Of a stretch of 64,000 bases of DNA, positions 1-7,000 are shown piece by piece. Position 1 is the stretch's first letter, and every line of letters starts with the position of its first letter. The notes below the pieces were generated by a model. It worked only from the letters and a program-made list of their open reading frames with translations, had not been told where the DNA came from and ran no database searches. This DNA is from Hetaerina americana (taxonomy: Eukaryota > Arthropoda > Insecta > Odonata > Calopterygidae), in the NCBI GenBank assembly GCA_022747635.1, contig JAKTNV010000645.1:1-64000 (forward strand), given 5' to 3'. The position numbers were made by a program, and so were the translations under genes.

Positions 1-915
1 GGTCACGTTGGGCGGCGTCGTGCATCTAACTGTCTCCTCGATTGCCTCCTGAAGGGGGGCAATCAAGGGGGGAGGTCTCTTGTGGGTCACCATGTGGTTC
101 GCAAGCCCGCGACGGGTAGCGCATGCGAAATCGCATGCCCCGCACCGATGCGAGAGTGCAACACGTCCGTCCGCAGCCTTACGTATCCCCCCTTTGAGGC
201 AGGGATGAGTGGACGGCTTGCGGCCGATAGTCCCACCGCAGATGGAGCAGGCGTTCACCGACGTGAGTCGGTGGCCGTGCTGCTCCATCAGGTGCCGGAC
301 GAGACTTCTCCGCATCGCCGTCCACTCCGTAGCGCGGAAGGACATGCTGCATCCCACCTCGGTGCAGGTTAACGTGTCCGCCACGGGAAAGTAAACCACA
401 AGTTGATTGTCGATTCTCCTGGCCGACACCGCGGTGCCGGTCAGGAGAAGCGCCGGGACCCTGTCAGTCGTTTGGGGGGCGGGGGCAGTCGGGGGAATCG
501 GGGGGGGAGAATCCAGCGCCGGACGTCTGGACGAAGAAGAATCCGGAGGCGTCGTGAAGTCGTCGAGGGAGAGAGGGGAAGAAGAACGGGACTTGGGGGG
601 AGAATAGGTGACGTCCGAGAGCGGGGAGAAGGTCTCAAGGGAAGGCTTTCGGACGCCGGATGGAGAAGAAGAAGAAGAAGAAACGGGGGAGCCATAGTGT
701 ATGATTTTCCGCGGGCGACGCGTCCTACGCGCCGAAGCGCTTTCGGACGCGCCGTCCGGTGGTGTATGGGGAGGGGAGGAGTCGGGCTCTGACGCCTCGA
801 CTTTCCTCCTCCGCGGAGTGCGAGAGGAGGAGGGGGGGGCGGAGGAACTAGCACGCGATGGTGCTTTTCTAACGGCCCCCGCCCCCCCGTTTTTACGGGG
901 AGGACGTGGGGGCAT
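1..915 (-). CDS. Retrotransposon ORF, copy 1, N-terminal 305 residues (partial)
   Basis: Residues 1-305 of the 1,321-aa element protein (see copy 2 at 4042-8007). The visible part contains the Ser/Pro/Arg-rich N terminus and all three zinc fingers (C184/C189/H208/H213; C223/C226/H237/C239; C258/C261/H274/H278). The start is the ATG at 913-915; an in-frame TAA lies 9 nt upstream. The reading frame is open to the window edge, with no break. Confidence 0.93.
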   Translation of the reverse strand, partial: MPPRPPRKNGGAGAVRKAPSRASSSAPPSSSRTPRRRKVEASEPDSSPPHTPPDGASESASARRTRRPRKIIHYGSPVSSSSSSPSGVRKPSLETFSPLSDVTYSPPKSRSSSPLSLDDFTTPPDSSSSRRPALDSPPPIPPTAPAPQTTDRVPALLLTGTAVSARRIDNQLVVYFPVADTLTCTEVGCSMSFRATEWTAMRRSLVRHLMEQHGHRLTSVNACSICGGTIGRKPSTHPCLKGGIRKAADGRVALSHRCGACDFACATRRGLANHMVTHKRPPPLIAPLQEAIEETVRCTTPPNVT

Positions 916-1194
916 GGGAGGGCGTTAAGTCATGGCACAAACGGGGCCTGGCGGACGATATTCCACGGCCTGAAGGACCGTGGTACGTTGTTTTGAAAAT
1001 TGTCCTTTTAAGGACACAAAAAAATTCAAAAGATATAAATGCTGAAGGCCAAGGGGGGCGACGGAGGGCTTTTCCGCGGTCTGAGGGACTGCGGAACGAA
1101 AATTTTCAAAAATACAAATTTAAATTAAGCGCGTGGCGTCCACCTGAATGAAGTCCAGGCGGCCGCCGAGGGATGGCGCTGAAGGCGCTCAACC

Positions 1195-1206
1195 CGCTTC
1201 TCGGCC
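1195..1206 (-). other. 5' UTR segment antisense to U2 snRNA nt 3-14
   Basis: The plus strand reads CGCTTCTCGGCC, which is U2 nt 3-14, so the element RNA carries its exact complement. The match continues imperfectly to about U2 nt 20 (TATGG after a 2-for-1 nt difference). The same 12 nt occur in the divergent copy 4 at 24267-24278. Other copies: 8287-8298, 17083-17094, 31525-31536, 38624-38635, 47419-47430, 56214-56225. Function unknown. Confidence 0.75.
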
Positions 1207-1261
1207 CGTATGGGTGGGATCGGGAGGAAATTTGAATTTACCGGGGTTTTGAAATGACGGT

Positions 1262-1288
1262 TTTGTGGAAGATGAAGTCTTCCACAAA
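1262..1288 (-). other. 5' UTR hairpin, 11-bp stem with covariation
   Basis: A perfect 11-bp inverted repeat (1262-1272 with 1278-1288) around the 5-nt loop TGAAG. In copy 4 (24337-24357) the stem core changes from GTGGAAGA/TCTTCCAC to GTGAAAGA/TCTTTCAC, which preserves pairing by a compensatory change. It is repeated at the same place in every copy, e.g. 8354-8380. Confidence 0.8.
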
Positions 1289-1469
1289 TACCGGACGGGG
1301 GGGAGGGGGTCAATCGAACCGATCGGGCGTGAAGCGCGCCGAACGGTCGCTTGACCGGCGTCGCGGCCGAAAAGGAAACCGCGCGCCGTTCAAATCACCC
1401 GCTCTGCGCCGATCCGTACGGGATCGACGGAGGGTGCTCCCGGGGGCCCTGAGGGGGTCCGGGGGCCTC

Positions 1470-1589
1470 GGTGCTCAAGCTACCGGTCCGGAGGGGACCT
1501 GGCAGTGCACCGGGGGCCGGGGAACGTCCGGTGCTCAGCCTACCGGTCCTGAAGGGACCCGGCGGTGCACCGGGGGCGGGGGCCTGCGC
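1470..1589 (-). repeat. Two tandem 60-bp structured repeats in the 5' UTR
   Basis: Two units with an exact 60-bp period (1470-1529, 1530-1589). Each can fold as an outer stem (CGGTGC with GCACCG) enclosing an inner hairpin (GGTCC with GGACC). Copy 4 has three units. The same two-unit block lies at 8562-8681, 17358-17477, 31800-31919, 38899-39018, 47694-47813 and 56489-56608. Confidence 0.85.
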
Positions 1590-1691
1590 CGGGCCTTAGG
1601 GGCCCGGCGTCGAGCCCGGGGAGGTTATCACCCCAAGTGGGCGTGGGGAACGGTCCGTGAGCGACCGGGGAGCCCTGAGGGGGCGGTGGGT

Positions 1692-1727
1692 CCCACGGTC
1701 CGCCTTGAAGAGGCAATGGACCGTGGG
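1692..1727 (-). other. 5' UTR hairpin with 10-bp perfect stem
   Basis: CCCACGGTCC (1692-1701) is complementary to GGACCGTGGG (1718-1727). The loop contains a small secondary GCCT/AGGC pairing. Copy 4 (24925-24960) has the same 36-nt length; its one stem substitution becomes a G-U pair in the minus-strand RNA. Confidence 0.75.
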
Positions 1728-1760
1728 GCCATCGGGGGTCGAAAGAGGGGCTACTGGGCA

Positions 1761-1855
1761 GAGCAGGCGCCTAGTGTCCTGTTGCCCCTTCCCTCTGGGA
1801 GTGTCCCGGGGGGCTTACCGTTGGTCGGGGCCCGTCCGGGATTCCTCAGAGAGGC
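1761..1855 (-). other. 95-nt conserved structured 5' UTR block
   Basis: About 77-171 nt from the element's 5' end. It aligns with copy 4 (25001-25095) without gaps and with roughly ten substitutions, although the flanks need gaps. Minus-strand RNA can form UCCCGG/CCGGGA, GGGC/GCCC, and a UCCC-AGA-GGGA hairpin that changes to UCUC-AGA-GAGA in copy 4. A GCCCC/GGGGC pairing across these would make a pseudoknot. It could bind protein or serve translation; function not shown. Confidence 0.6.
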
Positions 1856-1867
1856 TAGAAAGGTCCA

Positions 1868-1885
1868 AAAGCGGTAGATCTGTTC
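1868..1885 (-). other. 5' UTR segment antisense to U2 snRNA nt 29-46
   Basis: The plus strand AAAGCGGTAGATCTGTTC matches U2 AAAGTGTAGTATCTGTTC (nt 29-46), allowing one inserted and one missing base. The element RNA, 48-65 nt from its 5' end, can therefore pair with the branch-site-recognition region of U2. That region also sits in its own presumed leader at 1933-1991. Copy 4 conserves the feature with different gaps at 25105-25119. Other copies: 8960-8977, 17756-17773, 32198-32215, 39297-39314, 48092-48109, 56887-56904. Confidence 0.7.
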
Positions 1886-1932
1886 ATTTAAAAATTTGAA
1901 TTTGGCGGGCGAAAAAGAAGAAAGTTAAGGGG

Positions 1933-1991
1933 ATTAAGCTGATAAGAACAGATACTACACTTTGATCTTAGCCATAAGGCCGAGAAGCGAT
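1933..1991 (-). pseudogene. U2: U2 snRNA gene, 5' fragment (nt 1-59) upstream of copy 1
   Basis: Identical to nt 1-59 of the uninterrupted U2 genes in this window. It holds stem-loop I and the branch-point recognition sequence GTAGTA (nt 34-39). Nt 39-59 (1933-1953) are the 5' copy of the 21-bp target-site duplication. The gene is broken after nt 59, so it cannot make U2; its transcript would form the 5' leader of element RNA. Confidence 0.97.
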
Positions 1992-2053
1992 AAGGGAGCC
2001 CTTTTCTGCAATATTTACATGTGTAGGGACGACCCCGGAGCACTTGGGGCGGA
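1992..2053 (-). promoter_or_regulatory. U2 snRNA promoter (PSEA and PSEB)
   Basis: Minus-strand CATGTAAA at -30 to -23 (2014-2021) matches the insect Pol II PSEB consensus CATGGAAA at 7 of 8 positions. CCCCAAGTGCT at -58 to -48 (2039-2049) matches the core of the insect PSEA (CCCAACTGCT-like). The positions suit the fruit-fly snRNA promoter layout, which I compare from general knowledge. The promoter is unaltered although the gene body is interrupted. Confidence 0.7.
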
Positions 2054-2549
2054 GGGCGCAGGATTGGCGTAGGCGCCGCGGGGTGGCATTGGTCGGGGAG
2101 AATTCGCGTAGGGTCCTGCGGGGGTGTTTCCGAAGGCTTCCTTGTTTTCCTGCAGCAAGAAAAGTTTTGGGGGGGCGCGGGGGGCAGGACGGCCGGAGCA
2201 ATTGCGTCCCCGGAGTCCGGAGGCGAGACAGTAAATTGCAACGCGGAGTCCTTCGCTAGGTCGTGCCATCTCTGTGAGCGACACACGAGACGTATTGCAA
2301 GCTCTCTCCCCGCTTCCCGGGAAAGGTCGGGCGCAATTTTCAAACATTCCGAAAATGGAGGGGGGCATCCAGGGCGGTAATAAAGGGCCCTTTTCGCCAG
2401 TATTCAGTGGTCGACAGTTTTTCGAAAAACGGGCTTCCTCTTCACTTCACTTCCTGTGTGGTAGAGATTTAAAATCGTGTGCTGTTCACTTACTTTGCAT
2501 TAATCGTCATTAGTAAAAATACGCTTTCCTTATAAATAAATAAATACAT

Positions 2550-2596
2550 AAATTAGGGTTTCTTCAAATATAAACAAATTAGGGTTTTCTTCAAAT
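2550..2596. repeat. Short direct repeat with TTAGGG motif in spacer
   Basis: Two near-identical 20-21 bp units (2550-2569 and 2576-2596), each AAATTAGGGTTT(T)CTTCAAAT, separated by 6 bp. Present in every spacer. There are only two units, so it is not a telomeric tract. Confidence 0.85.
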
Positions 2597-2701
2597 CGGA
2601 GAATAGGAATCGAAAAGGCTGTAAAAAAGTGGCGCTTTCAATTACACAAGATGGAAAACCAGATTTCTCCATTGTTTATATTTTCCATTTTCTCGAAAAA
2701 A

Positions 2702-2729
2702 TCGCGGAAATGGGCATCGATTTCCGCGA
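2702..2729. repeat. Spacer inverted repeat, 10-bp perfect stem
   Basis: TCGCGGAAAT (2702-2711) and ATTTCCGCGA (2720-2729) flank an 8-nt loop. Present in every spacer. It has no poly-U tract or known motif that would make it a terminator or a gene. Confidence 0.75.
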
Positions 2730-3469
2730 AATTCGCAAAAAATTTCTGAAAATTTTTTTGCAAACATTTTTCCAATTTTTCCCGAGTGCTCGCGATCGGT
2801 CGTTTCCTCCGATGTATTGAGTTTCTTTTCCGTTCAATTTTTTTTCATCAAACACACACTCCTTTTACAAGAATTATCTTCGCATAAATTCTGTGGAAAG
2901 ATTGGTGTTCAAAAACTAAGGTAAAAGAGTGGAACTCGCCTATTTCCGCGAGTCGATTCGCGTCGGGTCGTCTTGAATGACGCTCCTTGCCGGGAGCGCG
3001 CGCGCGCCATCTCTTCGGGGGGGAGGTAAACAGCTGGAAGGAAGGGGCGTCACACGCCAAAGTTTGAAACGTGATCCGGCGCCTCTCTTCAACAGTTGTC
3101 GTCGTCTCCAATGATGGAATACTGAGGAGACAAGACGTTGTTGTTGTTGACGTTGCATTGAAAGCAGAAAAAATAATTGCATTATTTTCACAAAATTGTA
3201 TTTATTGTTACACTTACACTTTAAAGTGACGACGACTCTCTTCAGATGGGATTTTTTTTCTTCCCAAGTTTCTCTCCTTTTAATAATTCATTCCTTTTAA
3301 TACTTCGTTGTGCTGCTTCAATTTGGATTACATTACTTTTGCTCCGCTCGCATGGAATAAAATCGCTTCTCTCCGCGAAAATGCAATTTCGCGAATATTT
3401 TTCCAGCCGGATCGCCTGAAATTTGCAAGTGCGAAAATAAATAATTTTCGCGGATCAATTTAAGCTTCA

Positions 3470-3487
3470 ATCTGTTCTCATCAGCTT
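3470..3487 (+). repeat. Inverted copy of U2 nt 39-56 just past the U2 3' end
   Basis: ATCTGTTCTCATCAGCTT on the plus strand matches U2 nt 39-56 at 17 of 18 positions but in the opposite orientation, beginning about 20 nt beyond the U2 3' end. The single difference gives a G-U pair if a 3'-extended U2 transcript folds back on itself. The snRNA 3'-end processing signal (3' box) is expected around here; a weak AAAAG...AGA resemblance overlaps. It lies in every spacer, e.g. 10562-10579, 12266-12283, 19358-19375, 26708-26725 and 33800-33817. Confidence 0.8.
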
Positions 3488-3507
3488 TTAAGTGGACCTT
3501 TTTAATG

Positions 3508-3657
3508 ATGGGCCGATCCCGACGGTACTGCAATGCCGGGCCAACCCGCGGCAGGGATGGAGTAAACTCCGGGTACCCCGCCAATGTCCAAAAATCAGAT
3601 TAATATTCTGGTCCCGCAATGCGGGACGTATCAGATATTAAGCTGATAAGAACAGAT
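3508..3657 (-). pseudogene. U2: U2 snRNA gene, 3' fragment (nt 39-188) downstream of copy 2
   Basis: Carries U2 nt 39-188 with stem IIa/IIb, the Sm site (ATTTTTGG), stem III and the conserved stem-loop IV containing ATTGCAGTACC. Bases 3637-3657 (nt 39-59) are the 3' copy of the target-site duplication. The fragment has no promoter of its own; the U2 promoter for this locus is 5.4 kb away on the far side of the element. Confidence 0.97.
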
Positions 3658-3731
3658 TTAAAATGTTTATTTGAAAATTCTTTCATACAGAGTTTTAAGC
3701 AACTTATAATTAATATATAATTTATACATGA

Positions 3732-3758
3732 CCGGCTCCCTCCAAATGAGGGAGCCGG
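3732..3758 (-). other. 3' UTR hairpin, 11-bp perfect stem
   Basis: CCGGCTCCCTC (3732-3742) pairs with GAGGGAGCCGG (3748-3758) around a 5-nt loop, about 75-100 nt from the element's 3' end. Copy 4 keeps the stem unchanged (19627-19653), with one loop substitution, inside an otherwise diverged 3' UTR. It is a likely recognition structure for the reverse transcriptase (inference). Other copies: 12528-12554, 26970-26996, 34062-34088, 42865-42891, 51660-51686, 60455-60481. Confidence 0.85.
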
Positions 3759-3890
3759 GGAACAAGTCTTTTTGCCCCTTTATTTTGGGGAAATATTATA
3801 ATAATATAGGCTTCTCGCACGAGTGTTTTTTTTTATAAAATGTTTTATATGTTTAAGTCTCTCACGGGGAGGGTTTACACTTTTGGGGGG

Positions 3891-3932
3891 GGCCGTTTAT
3901 ACACCACGGCGTGGCCATTCATACACTATGGC
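3891..3932 (-). repeat. Duplicated 20-nt motif in 3' UTR that pairs with the ORF start
   Basis: Two 20-nt units (3891-3910 and 3913-3932) of the minus-strand form GCCRTRGTGTATRAAYGGCC, differing only by four transitions. Sixteen bases (3919-3934) are the exact reverse complement of ORF codons 71-76 at 7781-7796, so the element RNA could pair its ORF start with its 3' UTR. Copy 4 keeps both units in diverged form. Confidence 0.75.
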
Positions 3933-4041
3933 TCATAGAGTAAATAAAAGAGAAAGGGGACAGAGAAAGGTTTTACAATGAAGAAGTATGGAAAGAGGGG
4001 GGGAAATGATTTTACACGACTTCACTTTTGTCCTTTCCTTT

Positions 4042-7000
4042 TCAGCCTCCGGAGCCGTCTTCATACTGTCTATGTCCCGTGATGTGTTCGACGTAGCAGT
4101 CCCGGGTCCAGCGGATGACGTCGCTGACCATCAGTCGCCGCATGGTGGTGCAGAATCGTCGAGGTAGGCCCAGGGACTTCAGGACGGGGTCGTTCTGCGA
4201 GTCCCACGTCCCCAGGCTTCCCACGACGATGGCGGCGACCGATGACCGGTATCCCTGCTGGCGGATGGTCTCTGCCAGGGCGGCGTACTTCTCCTCCTTC
4301 GCGGTCCTGGCTGCCAGCAGAGCTCCCTCGTTGTTCTCGAACGGTACTGCTACGTCGATCAATGTCACAGTCTTGTCGGCCTGGTTAGTTATAACCAGGT
4401 CTGGTCTAAGAGTCGAGTCAGTGCCAGGTACTTGTTTGTTGACTCTGATTTCATCGTCACCTTTTCCCCGGCGTCCAATCAGAGCCCTGTGTAGTCGGTC
4501 TTGGACAGCATTATGTCTATGCTGCCACGTCCTTGAGTGCATCGTGCAGTGATTAACGACGTGGGGCAGGGTCTCCTCCGCGTAGCCACATCGCCGACAC
4601 CGCTTGTCCCCGTTGGTTTCCCAACGGCGACAGGCATTGAGCGGGAGCAGATCGAGCCGAGCCCTAAAGATGAACCTCCAATCACAAAACCTGGTGTATC
4701 TCCCTCCTGCCAGGAAGTGATTGGAGGCTTCAGATTTCGCCGAGGCACGAATGACTTTCCCTTGATCGGGCTTGGCGCTTACCTTGTTCAGGTAGTAGCG
4801 CCGCACCGCGATCTTCAGGGCACCCGTCAGTTGCCTTACGGCCTTCGGAGGAACCCTGATGAAGGGGGGGCGGTCTTCAGCCCCGTCATTCATGTCCCGG
4901 AACGAAATCTGCATCTCCCTTAGCTCGTCCGACCATCTCCAGCTCAAGCCTATGCGCGCGGCGATACGGCGTGACGCGGAGCGAACCTGCGTGAAGAGGG
5001 AACTGAAGTCGCCGCTTTCCCTTCCAAAGTCATCCCGCAGACTACCACTAAGGTACTCTGCGAGATCACCGGTGGTTGGCGGTCTCCTCAGCTTCCTCCG
5101 CACTACCTCCTTCAGGCGACCCCAGGCGAGCACTCTCACGTTGGGGTCACGGGAATGGAGGAGTCGATATCCCTGCACGATGGTCAATATGTCAGTCAAG
5201 TCGGAAAGAGGGAGAAGACCTGCGCCGCCGTGTTGATGGCCAATGAAGACCATCTCAGGCGATGCCCTTTTGGGCAAATGGAGCCAGCCCTTTGCGCAGG
5301 CCTTCAGCCTCTTGTCGATGTCGGTCAAGTTTTTCTTTTTAACATTACCAGCCCGCAAGATGAATTCCAGCCTGGGCAGAAGGAAGATGTTGGTCGCGGC
5401 GATCTTCTGCCACGGGGCGAGGAGTGACTCGTCGATCTTCTTGACGTCCTCGCCCAAGCGCACCAGGTCCTCCTCGGGGGTCTGGTCCACGTGGAACCCG
5501 AACGGGACCCCGAGGTACCGGTACGCTTCGCCGTCCTTCAGGCTGGAAATGGCCGCCCCCTGGATGGTGAGTTGGGACGGCTGCACGGGCTGGTTTGCTG
5601 CAAAGTTGAGGTCCAGCGTTGCGCACTTGCTTGGCTTGAACTGTAGACCTGCAGCGGTCGCCTCTTCTCCCGCGATGTTCAGCAGGCGCTGCAGGTGCTC
5701 CTGGTCCCGGGCCACCAGCACCAAGTCGTCCGCGTAGGCCAGGATGGCGATGTTTTGCCCCTGGACGACGACTCCGGACTTGCCTGCCTCACCAGCGACC
5801 GCCCGTATCACCGGCTCCATTCCCAAGTTGAAAATGGTCGGTGATAACGGGCACCCCTGCTTGACACCGGCGCAGATGTCGATGACGCCGGTGTCGCCGC
5901 TGGTCGTCTTCACGACCGTGGAGCCCTTCTGCAACTCCTCCACGGTCCTCCTCATCTCCTCAGGCAAGTCCATCCTCCTCAGGGTGTTCTGGAGGTGTTG
6001 GTGCGGGATGGACCCGAACGCGTTCCGTAGGTCAAGCCAAGCCAGTGCGATTCGGGAACGTCTGCGTCTCATTTCGTCAACAGCTGCCTGAAGGGTGAAA
6101 TTGTGCTCGTGGCACCCCTCGAACTCCCGGAAGCCCTTTTGAGCCGGGTGCATCTTCTTCCCGCTGACCGCCCAAGATAGTATGCGGTCAGCAAGCACCC
6201 CGGCGTACAGCTTGGCGATGGTGTTGCCAAGCGCTATGGGCCTCCAGTTGCCGATGTCCTGGCGGTCCCCCCCTTTGTGCAGGAGGACAGTCCGAGAGGT
6301 CTTCCACGCGGCCGGTGTCCTGGCCTCCTTCAGGCATCTGTTGAAGATAAAAGAGAGAATTCGTCCATGTCTATCGACCGCCCTCAGGTCGCCGTAGGTG
6401 AGGCCATCGGGGCCCGGGGCGGTGTTCTTGGTTCTAGACATGCGTCTCGTCACTTCCTCAGGAGTGATCCTTTCGAGGAGCAGTTTCTTCTCGGTCTCCG
6501 TCGTGCGACGGTAGACCGAGTCGTCACCCTCGTCCTCCAAGCCCCCCATCCCGACATTCCCGTAGACTTGGCGGAAATGCTTTTCCACCTCCTCCGCGGG
6601 AATGTCGCAATAGGGTGACTTATCGGACAGGATGCTCTCCACTGCCCTCCTGGGATGACTCCTGAAGAGTTTCTGTATGTCCGACGCCTTTTTCGCGTCG
6701 TAGTCAGCTACTTGTCTGCGTCTTGGTGGTTGTCTGTGCACGACGTTTCGTGGCCGAGGAGCTTCCCCTCCGTCCGCAGGTTTCGCCTCCCTCTTCCTCT
6801 CCGCCTGGGTGGTGGCCACCAGATCCTGCACCACGACCTCGAACTCCTCCCATGACTGGCCGGATGTGCTGGCCAGTCGGTCGAGCCACAGCTTCTCCTT
6901 CTGCTGTATCGGTGGCTCGACCTGTCGTGGTGCTCCTTCTGCTGCGTCTGGAGCTGGCGGCGGCGATGTTGCTGCGTCCACAGGCGGCGGTGACCCGGTG

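Larger units (their letters stand above)
1..1932 (-). mobile_element. Utopia-like U2-specific non-LTR retrotransposon, copy 1 (3' part outside window)
   Basis: This is the 5' end of a full-length element, cut by the window start. It holds the 5' UTR (916-1932) and the first 305 codons of the ORF. The 5' junction is exact: U2 nt 59 (base 1933) is followed directly by element sequence starting CCCC on the minus strand. The visible part appears identical to copies 2 and 3. It belongs to the majority subfamily and is followed directly by another invaded U2 unit. Confidence 0.96.
1992..3507 (-). repeat. U2 array intergenic spacer, 1,516 bp
   Basis: Non-coding DNA between the U2 5' end and the 3' end of the next U2 gene. 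The first ~400 bp next to the promoter are GC-rich; the rest is AT-rich with homopolymer runs. It carries no ORF I can support and no other RNA gene that I recognise. Minor structure: a 12-bp palindrome CACTTTAAAGTG (3217-3228), an alternating GC tract near 2995-3008, and CGCGAAA-type hairpins at 3374-3393 and 3431-3451. All twelve spacers in the window appear identical and are 1,516 bp. Confidence 0.95.

Noticed and set aside
1761..1932. HDV-like self-cleaving ribozyme at the element 5' end, as in R2
   Set aside because: Some stems fall in the ribozyme order, but the block lies 77 nt or more inside the element and the catalytic core and loop 3 could not be matched. A covariance search with an HDV-like model and a self-cleavage assay would decide.
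2550..2596. TTAGGG motifs as telomeric repeats
   Set aside because: Only two motifs 26 bp apart inside a longer direct repeat, present in every spacer.
3966..4041. Plus-strand pyrimidine tract and CAG next to the ORF end as a splice acceptor
   Set aside because: It lies on the strand opposite all recognised genes, and no donor or exon accompanies it.
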